DNA of 64,000 nucleotides from NCBI GenBank assembly GCA_928212115.1, contig CAKMRJ010000001.1:187979375-188043374 (forward strand). The letters run 5' to 3'. Positions 10,693 through 20,699 of this stretch are shown here, piece by piece. The DNA comes from Lactuca virosa (Eukaryota > Streptophyta > Magnoliopsida > Asterales > Asteraceae). Each line of letters starts with the position of its first letter. Position 1 is the stretch's first letter. The notes below the pieces were generated by a model. The model saw nothing but the letters and a program-made list of their open reading frames with translations. It was not told where the DNA came from and ran no database searches. A program made the position numbers and the translations under genes.

Positions 10693-12267
10693 TTTTTGCC
10701 ATTTCTCACAAGTCCATGTTAGTGTGCCGGTTAACCACACACGTTCCACTAACGACTTTGAGAATGCAAATATCACAATTTCTATCTACTTAAAATCTAC
10801 TTAGTGAAAGCGTTTCCTCACCATCATTTTCATGAATCGGAAAGAAACCTTATGACACTTAGATTTTATGGTGTATGTGTTCCTATCCATGTGAATTTGT
10901 CAAAACCATAATCACAAGACAAGGTTAGTGACAAACTCAAACTCATATGAATTGAACTTGTTCAATGTTTATTTCTTGCCTCTTGGTAGCACAAGGGCCC
11001 ACCATTGCTTCGAAGTTGTTATGCACACAATTGAGAACTCACAGAACTCACATACATAGTCAACTTTACCGGAATAGGCACAAAAACAAGAATTATGTCA
11101 ACACGATAGGTTACAAACCTTAATTCGTGTTCTAGCGATAAACAATAGGTTTTATCCTTTATTAGTTCTTGACCTTTAAGACTCCCACTGTCCTCTTGAC
11201 ATATAAGTTTCTATTTGTCAAGATCCATTCCTTGACAAACAAACAAATATTCAAGAGTTAGTGCGGATTCTTATCAAGATAAACACTTCACATAATTAGT
11301 CTCAGTAGGTCTTTGTTTTATCCAAGACAGTACAACTTACCAATTTCAAATGTTCAAGAGTAGAAAACATTTTGCTCTACATTTGATAACTGTTTTAAAC
11401 CCTTCTTTATGTCACTCAAATTTACCATCTTGGAGTATAACTCCAATAATTGTTTTGGAATGGAGTATGATTCATCTTCTTGATTTTAACCATTCCAACA
11501 ATTCATGAATCCTCTTCTTAGCCATACAAATGCACTAAGATGTCCTTAGAGAATCAAAACATGATACTAAAGTACTCTCCCATCTTTTCAGATTTGAGAA
11601 ACTTTTATCTTTCTGCCTAATTTGATTCTTCCCATTCGCCCTGCCATACATTGATACTTTTCCAATGTTTCAGAATTGTACTTAAACTTGTATGTACAAC
11701 CATATTTACTAAACTTTAGTAAATCATGATGAATATTCTTATTGATCTTTGTGGTGGACTTTGACCTGCACAGACCCAGTGTACCCGATCCTTTAGTCTT
11801 TCACCTGACTCACATATACATGTGGTCAGGGAATTAGTCTTAACTTTTTTAAAAATGAAATTTCTCATTCATCATGCAATACAACCTGCATGATTCCAAG
11901 TTTCGGTCCATTGAAACTTGGGTGATGAGAATATTTCCATATTTGGTAAATTTAGACACTACCACAGATGAAAGAATCAAATTCATTATTGCTAGAAACA
12001 TACAAACATTAACTTTCCATAAATGCCATTGCAAAGAGATATAAAATAAAGTAAAACAAAAATTTTATTTATTTATAAAATGCGTAAAAAACTTTTTCCT
12101 TACAGTGCAACATTAAATGAAAACTTTGCTATTACATATTTCCTAGCAAACTATCATAACTCCTAAGTAGTAGCTCAAGAATCCGATCTTCGAACCATGG
12201 GATTGAAATCCATCTTCGCGATCAGATTCAGCATACTCTTCTTTTTAGCTTCCTTCCCTTTGTTTTA

Positions 12268-12936
12268 TCATGGTGTAGAACCATACACTCTAACTAAAGA
12301 TCTCAGGTAGTCAGGGCAGCTTCGATTCCAATGTCCCTTTCCTTGGCAATACAAACACACAGGCTCATCTGAGCCAGCACATATAGCAGTCTCAGAAATG
12401 GCCTTTCTCTTATGATCATCACTTTTGACCATGGCCAATTCCTTCCCTTTAGGAGAAGGAATCATTTCTGGGATGTCCATGTCAGCTTGGGAGGCAGGCC
12501 TTCCAATCAAGGTTGCTTGATAATTGCGCCAAATCATTGTTGATTCAGCAGCAATTAGCAAATAGGTAAGATATATTAGGGTCATGTCGAGATCTGTCAC
12601 ATAGTAGTCTTTAACAAACTCACTATGTGACTCAGGAAGTGACTGAAGAACCCAGTCAATAGCCAACTTTCTTGGGAACCCGATACCCATCATCCTTTGT
12701 CTCTCAATGTGTGCCTTCATCTCCAAGACATGTGCACACACTGGCTTTCCATCCTTGTGTTTACTATCCAATAGGACTTGAGTGAGTTTGAACTTTTCAA
12801 GTCTTCGAGCTAGTGAGTCGGGGAGAATAATTGGAGGAGGTGGAGGAAGTGAAGCACGATGTTGTGGGACATCATCTTCAAGAGGAAAGCTTGTTCCAAG
12901 AGATTTGGGAAGATCATACTTTTCTGAACCAGACAT
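12268..12936 (-). CDS. Copia-type gag protein of copia 1 (222 aa)
   Basis: Nucleocapsid-capsid protein of a Ty1/copia retrotransposon, which would coat element RNA in cytoplasmic particles. The frame opens with ATG at 12936 and runs without a stop. A proline-rich stretch (about residues 32-38) is followed by a shortened UBN2/retrotran_gag type helical region (about 45-140) and a zinc knuckle CLYCQGKGHWNRSC (about 193-206, CX2CX4HX4C). The family usually continues into protease, integrase and RT, but here the protein ends soon after the knuckle. It is the only long intact frame in the element. The N-terminal part seems shorter than in copia 2, so function is uncertain. Confidence 0.8.
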   Translation of the reverse strand: MSGSEKYDLPKSLGTSFPLEDDVPQHRASLPPPPPIILPDSLARRLEKFKLTQVLLDSKHKDGKPVCAHVLEMKAHIERQRMMGIGFPRKLAIDWVLQSLPESHSEFVKDYYVTDLDMTLIYLTYLLIAAESTMIWRNYQATLIGRPASQADMDIPEMIPSPKGKELAMVKSDDHKRKAISETAICAGSDEPVCLYCQGKGHWNRSCPDYLRSLVRVYGSTP

Positions 12937-13020
12937 CTACAATGGGAGAGATTCAAGTTAGTTGAATTAAAAGTCCTTAATATAACACCCAATATGAAAT
13001 ATTAAGGCTAGGACCCAACA

Positions 13021-13073
13021 AAATATTTTATAACTTGGAAGAGGGATGCCATAATCCAAGTTATAGAATATTT
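13021..13073 (-). repeat. Loop-conserved hairpin 3
   Basis: The strongest example. Arms 13021-13039 and 13055-13073 are complementary over 19 positions with a single G-T wobble. The loop is AGAGGGATGCCATAA (13040-13054). It sits about 85 bases upstream of the gag start in element sense. Confidence 0.9.
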
Positions 13074-13217
13074 GAAGGTAGGTGAATGACAATTCACCAA
13101 TTTCCACCATGAAAAACGAAATAAAATTAGGTTTTTAATTGGTTTGAAACTCCTAGATCTTTTGAGAGTCCCTAAACTTTTCAATGGCATGTTTCATTCT
13201 TGATTGTGCCCTTCAGA

Positions 13218-13248
13218 TTTTGTGACAGGGATGCCGAGGATCACAAAA
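13218..13248 (-). repeat. Loop-conserved hairpin 4
   Basis: Arms TTTTGTGA (13218-13225) and TCACAAAA (13241-13248) flank a 15-nt loop CAGGGATGCCGAGGA, related to the loops of the other hairpins. The stem sequence is entirely different from that of hairpin 3. Confidence 0.8.
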
Positions 13249-14344
13249 CAAGGTGTGAATAACCATGCCAATTCAGTTGGTACCCTTAATATTATCACCT
13301 AATCAATGTGCTGGTTAACCACATGCGCTCCACCGATCTATGATAAACATTAAGTCACCCTTTACCATCCTTACTAGTCCAAGTTAGTGTGCCAGTTAAC
13401 CACACATGCTCCACCAAGGACTTGGTAAGGTACAAAGTGTAAATTTCATGGGTTAGCACCAAATTCACATTTTCGTAAAGTAACTAAGATTGGGATTTAT
13501 AAAAGGTTTAGTTACTTTATATTCATCATTATACTTTTAATGACAATTATAGTCCTTGTCCTACCCGTTCGACTAACGACCCTCCACCAGTCAAGGAAGC
13601 GGTGGGTGAGAGTGGACACCCATTAAGCAGCCATTTTATAGGCAAAAACCTTATACCCCCCTTATAGACCGACTTCGTCAATGAGGCCTATTAACGGTAA
13701 GACTGACTTGCTCTTATACATATATATATTATTAACTTATAATACTATAAAGTATAAGGGTTGAATTTTAACTTTTAAAACTCTAAGGGTTGGAACTAAA
13801 GTGTGTGTGAGACTTTACAAATTCCAAAACTTGAGGGGAAGTTTTGAACAATTCAATAACTTTGGATTTTCATAACTTATGAGTTTAATTAAGGTTTAAA
13901 AAAATGTTTTAATGAAGAGACTCTTGGACATCCATAACTTGAGGACAAGTTATGGAGTCCATAAAACTATTTATGATGAAAAAAACTCTTCAACTTGTGT
14001 AACCTATGGTTTTTAATGGACTTTTAAAGAAAATACTTTTGGTGATCCATAACTTGAGGACAAATTATGGATTCCATTAAAACACATCAAGATCAAGAAT
14101 TAACTAACAAACAATTTGCAAATAATTCCTATGATCTAACAAAACTCATAAGTTCATGAACATCCATATCAACAATTTCAAGAATCATATTAACACATAC
14201 AAAACTTCAAATTTTGATAATAGCCTTTGAAATGGGATTAGCATAATCATTACAACATCAAAAACAAGTTTTATAAGTCTAAAACAGTTTAGTGTTATGA
14301 TTCTAGTCCAATTCCAGCTTAAAAACTCGAAAATCTACACTCTG

Positions 14345-14450
14345 GCCTCCTACTCGTCGAATTCAAGAACGTACTCGACGAGTAGGATGAAGATATGCTT
14401 GGACTCATCGAGTCCCCCCATGGACTCGGCGAGTCCACTGTCCAGACAGC
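14345..14450 (-). repeat. Cluster of ACTCG-N-CGAGT palindromes in the copia 1 leader
   Basis: TACTCGACGAGTA (14372-14384, perfect 6+1+6), GGACTCATCGAGTCC (14401-14415, one mismatch) and GGACTCGGCGAGTCC (14422-14436, perfect 7+1+7), plus half-site TACTCGTCGA (14351-14360). The flanking sequence aligns with copia 2 near 55035-55130, where this roughly 100-base segment is absent. Confidence 0.85.
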
Positions 14451-14505
14451 AAGATTTTTCGATTTTTCAACTGTTTGCATCAAGTATTCAAGAAAACAAG
14501 TCTAG

Positions 14506-14517
14506 GCTCTGATACCA
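14506..14517 (-). promoter_or_regulatory. Primer binding site of copia 1 (initiator tRNA-Met)
   Basis: TGGTATCAGAGC on the minus strand, one base from the 5' LTR end. Confidence 0.9.
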
Positions 14518-14518
14518 C

Positions 14519-15101
14519 TGTTGGGTTTTGAGCATTCTAACACTCCTATGGTGTACATGCAACCCTATAAACCTGGGATCTATGTTTTCTCTAAAATATA
14601 TGCAAATAAGATTTTCCAAGGTTTACATCCTAACTAGCATGGCATGGGGAACTTGTATTATAAAATTACTAGTAGAATGACATACCTTTTAGTAGTGGTT
14701 GATTGCTTGGAGTTTGAGAGCCTAGCACCAATAGTGTGGATGCCTCAAATGGAAATCTCAAATCACCACAAACTTTGGTAAACTCTTGAGAGAATAATGC
14801 ACACTCTTGAACTCGGCCACCACTCTTGTTCACACACAACTAGTGCCAAATCAAGTGCCAAAGACTCCTTTATAGAGTGTGTAGGATTAGGATTACATCC
14901 ATGTAAATCCTAATACCCATGACTCTTCCTTTCCAAGGATCCATGGGTTAAAAGCTCAATGGACCATCCATGGACTCCCATGCAAGCCTAGCCCATATTA
15001 TACCTTATATTGTTCGGGTTAAGTGCAACCCAAATGGACCATGCCGGGTCGGGTCAAGTGCATCTCAAATATTATTATGGACTTAGACACCTTATCCAAC
15101 A
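14519..15101 (-). repeat. Copia 1 5' LTR
   Basis: Ends TGTTGG and CCAACA. It is 583 bases against 767 in the other LTR because of an internal deletion near 15000, where the AT-rich stretch present at 8320-8500 is missing. The loss probably removed promoter sequence. Confidence 0.88.
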
Positions 15102-15106
15102 CATAT

Positions 15107-16733
15107 AGCATTTAATTATCTACATACTTCATACAATGTGTAAGATGAAAGTAACTATGCACTGACATGACAAAATGTCTGGTGATTGGTGAATCGGGCA
15201 GAGCTTCGCCTTACACATTTTTCCAAAAGACCTAGATGTACATAATGCTAAGCATTAATCTAGTTTCATATTTCATGGAACTTATTATCCTAAGTACATA
15301 GATTCCTCAATAATCCCGAAGTCTACACCATGATCCATCAAGTAAGGACAGTCGGCATGTAGGACCGTTTCGGCATATAGCCTTTCTGAAATCCAAGAAC
15401 CAAGCCGACATGACCATTCTAGTCACCTCTCATGTAAGCAAATCAATTAGTATAACAAATTGGAAACATTGATAAATCTTAATTATAAGTTTGTAGTAAC
15501 GACTTATAACTATAATTATAATTTACACAGAGGAAATGTAAGTGTAGCTCACTTACATAGTAGTATTGATGAGAACCGGGATCTAAGTGGGCAGAATATT
15601 GACTCACGATCTCCTACTCGAAGGCTAGTATTGAGATGAGTGCTTAGGGGTGTTGTAGGGCTTCACCGTAGGCTAAAAACGAAGGGAAAAGAGTCTATAG
15701 GGGAGAATATCGAGTGAGAAAGAGAGAAAGATGCCCCAGGGGCTGAATGTGAGAAACTTATATAGTAGGGACTATTTATAGGTGATGTTTTCAGGTGCGC
15801 GTCGTGAATCTACGGTGCGCGTCGTGAATCTACGGTGCGCGTCGTGTGCTTTTGCGACGTCACTCCCCCTGACTTGTGCCACGTGTTGCGAAATCAGTGT
15901 TCCATATACAACTCTTATAGAAGGTGCCACATGTTACGTTCCCGTGGTGCCACATCTAAAAATCTCATGGGAGCCATGTCGGCTCTCGACCATGCCACGT
16001 GGAGCCCTCTCGTGGTGTCATGTCATCGCGCGTGTCTCATACTTTGCGAGGGAGATTTTATAGATTTGCAAAATGACGTAACTTCTTCACATGAACTCTG
16101 TTTTTGACATTCTTTATATCCCCTTAAAGTTCTCAATGAGATCTACAACTTTTGTTTAGATCCCAATAGCTAATTCTGAATCTATCAAAATTTTATATTT
16201 TTCATAAGCTTAGGTTGTTGAATTCGTTGCGGCAAAATCATAACTCTTTCACCCAATGTCTGTTCTTGACTATATTTATATATTCAGATTCATGTTAACG
16301 ACATTTTCAATTCACGTTTAGATTATTTTGGCCAATAATAAACCAAATAGATTTTCGATTTCTACACCCGTGTTGCTGCATTCAAACTTCGAAAAATCAT
16401 AACCTCCTCTTACGAAGTCAGATTTGGACGTTCTCTATATGCACGCTATCGTTTAGTGACAACTATGACTTTCATTTAGATCCCTTAGTCTAAAAATTAA
16501 TTTATCAAAATTTTACTTTTTACGATACACAGAGCCGAGATGGTTTAATCGCAAAACTTCGAAGAAGTATAACTTCTTCATATGAAGTCGGATTTCAGCA
16601 TTCTTTATATGTACGAAATCCTTGTCACATATACTATGAATTTTTATAAGATTAATTGTACTAAATAATCTTATATCAAAAATTCATTTTTAACGTGTAT
16701 TATCTGTAAATTGAGTAGCCCGAATTTGCGGGT
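15107..16733 (-). repeat. Gypsy A 5' LTR, second part
   Basis: Continues the alignment with the 3' LTR from about 2706 to 4191. It contains the TATA-like CTATAAATAG (15772-15781, minus) and a tandem repeat of a 20-base unit starting GGTGCGCGTCGTG (15794-15846, about 2.7 copies) not present in the other LTR. Confidence 0.85.
15794..15846. repeat. Short tandem repeat, 20-bp unit, 2.7 copies
   Basis: Two full units and 13 bases of a third, identical to each other. It sits just upstream (minus sense) of the LTR TATA-like box and is single copy in the partner LTR. Confidence 0.9.
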
Positions 16734-16837
16734 GATATTTCGGTGGGAATAAAAGTAGTTATATTTTATTGAAAAATCAAAGTCTTCCGTTGCCATCTTT
16801 ATGTTTTTTAAAACATTTTTTGAATAAAAACTCAACA
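16734..16837 (+). repeat. Copia X 5' LTR, last part
   Basis: Matches 33794-33888 of the 3' LTR (the GGTGGGAATAAAA block to the CAACA end). It shows that gypsy A sits inside the LTR. Confidence 0.85.
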
Positions 16838-16839
16838 AT

Positions 16840-16851
16840 TGGTATGAGAGC
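16840..16851 (+). promoter_or_regulatory. Degenerate primer binding site of copia X
   Basis: TGGTATGAGAGC, one base off the initiator tRNA-Met complement TGGTATCAGAGC, two bases after the LTR end. It fixes copia X on the + strand. Confidence 0.85.
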
Positions 16852-16852
16852 C

Positions 16853-18659
16853 ATTATTGCAAGCCTAGTTAGATTTTATGTTCAATTGATGAAATCTTTA
16901 TTTTTGGAAAACATGGATGGTTTTGTCTTTGCAAGAAAAATTCATACATATTTTATTTATCAACTTTATAATTGTTATTTTATGGTGACAAAATTTTACA
17001 CGCATTTTTTGTCACAAAAGTTCTTTTAGAAAAACAAAGAGTTGTTTTATATAGTTTGAGTGTATAAATGTTTATGATGTGCATAAACTAGCCATAGACC
17101 TTTTTGTTGTTGTTTGTGTTTATTTGTTGAAAATTGGTTGTAATATTTACTTATATATATGATATGTAATAATTAAATTAATTAGTTTTCTTTGTTTACT
17201 TTTGTAAGTAATATATTAGCTTTACGAAATAATTTATTTGGACAAAAATGTAGCAAGAAATGAAGATGGAATCATTTTTTGAAGGTCAAAATGGGATTTT
17301 CGCAACTTTAAAGTGTGCATGGGTAATTGCGACACTTTCTGCAAACTGTCGCTAAAACTATTGCTAATGGCAAATTCCTTAATGGTTGTTGGACCTTATG
17401 CGACACTTTCTGCAACCTTTTTTGAAAGTGTTGAACGTTGCTGAATTATTTACCTTTTAAGAAGCCTTTCAACTTTTGCAAGCAATGAATGTTTTCTTAA
17501 GTGGGAGCTTCAACAACAACATCACTAGAACTTTTTTGCTCCCCTTAAATGTCCCAATAGGAATGGACATGGCATTTTGTGATGACTCACAAAATGTCAT
17601 TAGATGGTTTGTTTATGCACATATTTTTTTAATATGTTTGTATTGTTTTATATTTATGTTGTTATTACTATGTTATGGTTGATAAATTAGTTTTTTTAAC
17701 GCAAAATAATATTTGAACATAAAGACACATCACAAGGATTTTCGTTTTAATGAGATTTACCTTTCACATAAGATGGTAAAATATTTTAAAAATAAGATGA
17801 ATTTTATCGTTCAAAAACTAGCTAACGGTAAAACTAATATAAGTTTAAAATTGAGATTTATAAACTTATCAAACTCCAAACCTTATATAAAAGAAAGTTT
17901 TATTAAAAGGTTTACAAATGTTCTAAAGCACTCAAATAGTATAACTTAATACTAGCTATTAAATTAAAATTGGACCGCGTCAATTTTATTAAACCGAGTT
18001 TTATCAAAGGACATTGTTAAACTGTGATTTAACTAAGATTTTCAAAAGGTATACCATGATTTATAGGATGCATGCAATAAGCATGATATAATCTGTTTTT
18101 TAATCTAGATACATAAAAATATCCAAGACCCCTTAAAACCTCAAATCTATGAAATCTTTTTTAAAGAACACTCGAACATCTCTTCTATGCACATATGGTA
18201 TAAAGGCCACCTAACCGCTTAGTGTTATCTTTTGATGGTCGGGATATTTTTGGGATTTCTATAACCGAATTATAGGACGATTATACAAGTTTTTCAAATT
18301 GGATGATTTGATTGGAAATTGTTTATGATAAATGATACCTAAGCAAGAGAGTTCCGAAGCATAGATGAGATCAAACATGTCTACTTAAATTTCTTATTAG
18401 CGATCCCATAAATCTAGGAATTATATAGTAAGATATAATTGATAATGGATATTTACCGGGTTGGATTCAAATGAATATGATAAATGATACCAAACCATTT
18501 TTTTTATTTTGCAACTTGGATCGAAGACTTTTATAATTAATGTTTTTGGAAATTTAAAGGGTATTAATTGTTGATGACTAAATATTGAAAATACTAAACG
18601 AATTTTGTTAAAATTTTGTAGATATATAATCCTATCTCATTACCATGAATTGTCATTTT
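16853..18659 (+). other. Copia X leader, no gene seen
   Basis: 1.8 kb of AT-rich sequence between the primer binding site and gag. It contains a 16-base direct repeat GCGACACTTTCTGCAA at 17329-17344 and 17400-17415, in a short stretch with phrases such as TGTCGC that could be part of a DNA transposon end. Nothing else is recognisable, and the small open frames (16769-17029, 17476-17949) match no family I know. Confidence 0.45.
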
Positions 18660-18907
18660 CTTTAATGACTTAAAAAACTATAATATTCAATAGATACGAC
18701 TTCAATGAATGGATTCAAGTGTTGAGAGACAATCTCGGGAGATATGTGAAAGTGTATACACTTAATGTTCCTAGTCCGAAACAAGCATCTTTGAGCAATA
18801 GACCTTAACATGATACCTAGTAAAGGAATCATTGTGATGCTAAAGATGCTTCTAACATCATGCTAGGAATAATTATTCACGGCTTCTAGAAAAGTCTTGG
18901 ATAATTT

Positions 18908-18992
<85 letters not shown>

Positions 18993-19225
18993 ATAAAACA
19001 TGTTATGAAAATATTCAAACAATACAATGATATTTATTTTGAGCCAACTCAAACAATGGAATAATCCAAGGCTGAAAAGAGCCACTTTGTGTGATCTAAG
19101 AGGCTCATGTTTTATGGACTGGACACCTTTAAGTCCAAGAAATCCAAGAAGGCCCGCATATATGGATATTGTTTCTTTTGTAGAGAAACTGGACACTAGA
19201 AGAGGAACTGATCCTCTTATATGAA
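18660..19225 (+). pseudogene. Decayed copia gag of element X
   Basis: The + strand shows a copia gag start pattern FNEWIQVLRDNLGRYVKVYTL-like near 18700 and the AKDASNIMLG-type motif near 18840, then a (TA)40 run, then a zinc knuckle at about 19140-19215 beginning CFFCRETGH. In the knuckle the residue after His is a stop and the last Cys codon is lost. Gag is thus broken by point changes and by microsatellite growth. Identity rests on these motifs and on the LTR context. Confidence 0.65.
18911..18990. repeat. (TA)40 microsatellite inside decayed gag
   Basis: Uninterrupted TA run of about 80 bases. Open frames reading Ile-Tyr repeats across it on either strand are artefacts. It sits between the capsid and zinc knuckle parts of the copia X gag remnant. 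Confidence 0.95.
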
Positions 19226-20699
19226 AATAAAGTATGTAGGAGACTAGTATTTCAAGTATCTACTAGATATAGCTTATACTTTTCATATAACAATCTAGTA
19301 CTTGGTACGTAATGTTAATCTAATGTTTGTAAATGGCTTTCTTTATTATAGAAAGAGTAACCAGCTAAGCACAAGTAAGTTGTAACCACACTCCCAAAGT
19401 TTAGTTTATTATTTATGCTTAGAACATAAATTACTTGTAATATAAAACAATGTTTTTTTAGAACAACGTATGTTTTAAATTTACCATGTCTAAATATATG
19501 GGACTTCTATTTGTGTGACTTGATCTCATAATAGAATTATAAAGTAAATATCAATATTTTATAAATAAACTTAAGTTTTATATGTAAGCACTTTTGACTT
19601 AAACTTGATTTAAATTAAACGTATCTATGACATTGTTATACACATATTCAAACTTCAAGAAAAGGATATTTGAAGGAAAATAATGTAATTTATTTGACAT
19701 ATGTGAATCTTATTTATATATAAAAGATTCCTAATTAAATTTTCACTACACTGTAGAGAAAGTAATTATAAAGAAAGTATATACTTTGGTGTATGACTTC
19801 CTTTATAATAAATGTCTAATATTAAGCACAAGATAGCAAATCAACTTTATCAACAACTATAATAGTTTTGATTCTATTTTACATGTTAAAACATAATTGT
19901 GAAACCTTTTTTGATGTTTTCAAATATAAAGTTGAAATACAAGCCAGTAATACTATCTGAAGCCTTAATGATAAGAAATGATGAATTAAACATTACTTGA
20001 TATAGTTTACCTTCTAATCGGTAGAAATATCCTCTTTTAATTCTCTTAGGATAATACATCAATCACTATTATTTGTATCTTGAATAAAAAAACGAAAAAG
20101 TTACATGCATGCAGAATATTCTAAAAGGGCATTTAGATTATACAAACCCATCAAGAATATGTTCTCTTATTCCTCTGAAAGCTGAGTCAACAGAAAGCAA
20201 GCTTCTAATGACAAAGCAAATGGGAGGCACATGGAACTTGAGGAACCTCAAGAACCATAGCCTGATGTAGCAATTGTTGCCACTAGTTTCAAAAGGATTA
20301 TTAAACTTGAATAATACTTATTCACAAACACAAACTATTCACATTAATAGTACAAATCATCTATGACTTGAGAAATGTGGAATCTCTCATTGATGGGTTC
20401 CTAATGGTTTTTGGCAAATACATCAACAATAAAAATGCTATAAATGACTTAGAGTCATGAACATTGAGATGTAATCCATTTCTAGTAATTAATTATGGTA
20501 TTTACACATTTTCCTCTCTATAGAAAGGCTAGAAGGAGTAAGAGATCAACAAGGATTTTTTCGTACTCGTGTCATTGACTATGATCCTTATAATATACTA
20601 ATGACATTTAAAATGATCAAACTTTTCACGAATAACTATGATTAGATCAACAAGGATATTATTTATTATAACTACATATTCTTAATATGAGATATGACA
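19226..20699 (+). other. Copia X protease/integrase region, unrecognisable
   Basis: Protease, integrase and the integrase-RT linker would lie here by position. Only a weak linker-like pattern (Glu-Pro rich, near 20230-20270) is visible. The rest is too decayed to call. Confidence 0.4.

Larger units (their letters stand above)
10151..12267 (-). other. Copia 1 internal segment with no recognisable pol
   Basis: RT, integrase and protease should lie here but are not recognisable. Instead there are two hairpins of the leader type (10221-10265 and 10645-10692), a copy of the GGTTAACC motif (10729-10736) and a repeated phrase ATTATGCTCCCACTAG near 10440-10500. I read this as non-coding sequence that replaced pol, partly derived from leader-like modules. 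Confidence 0.5.
12937..14505 (-). other. Copia 1 leader, structured and non-coding
   Basis: 1.6-kb leader between the primer binding site and gag. It holds two loop-conserved hairpins (13021-13073 and 13218-13248), GGTTAACC-type motifs (13313-13320, and a degenerate copy 13394-13401), further short inverted repeats around 13570-13660, and a palindrome cluster (14345-14450). Most of it aligns with 53746-55157 of copia 2. Short open frames in it are not supported as genes. Confidence 0.7.
7830..15101 (-). mobile_element. Copia element 1: minus-strand Ty1/copia nested in the gypsy A 5' LTR
   Basis: Bounded by the 5-bp duplication CATAT (7825-7829 and 15102-15106). LTRs have the termini TGTTGG and CCAACA: 3' LTR 7830-8596 and 5' LTR 14519-15101. 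A tRNA-Met primer binding site sits at 14506-14517 and a polypurine tract at 8597-8610. One intact gag frame (12268-12936) remains. RNase H/RT traces survive at about 9480-10150 and the rest of pol is replaced or unrecognisable. It is a relative of copia 2 (48107-55268): LTRs, leader and the pol end align. Gag retained with pol lost suggests a copy that relied on enzymes from relatives. Confidence 0.9.
1818..16733 (-). mobile_element. Gypsy element A: minus-strand Ty3/gypsy, gag only, nested in the copia X 5' LTR
   Basis: Two long LTR copies face the same way: 3' LTR 1818-4191 and 5' LTR 6953-7829 plus 15107-16733, the latter split by copia 1. A primer binding site matching initiator tRNA-Met lies at 6940-6951 and a polypurine tract at 4192-4208, both placed for a minus-strand element. 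The internal part is only about 2.7 kb and holds a decayed gag (5331-6546). I found no protease, RT or integrase, so this is a deletion derivative or a non-autonomous form. The insertion site in copia X looks like GATC at the left and GATAT at the right, an eroded duplication, so end positions are good to a few bases only. Confidence 0.85.

Noticed and set aside
18873..19196. Minus-strand open frame with Ile-Tyr repeats (and similar on the + strand)
   Set aside because: Pure translation of the (TA)40 microsatellite.
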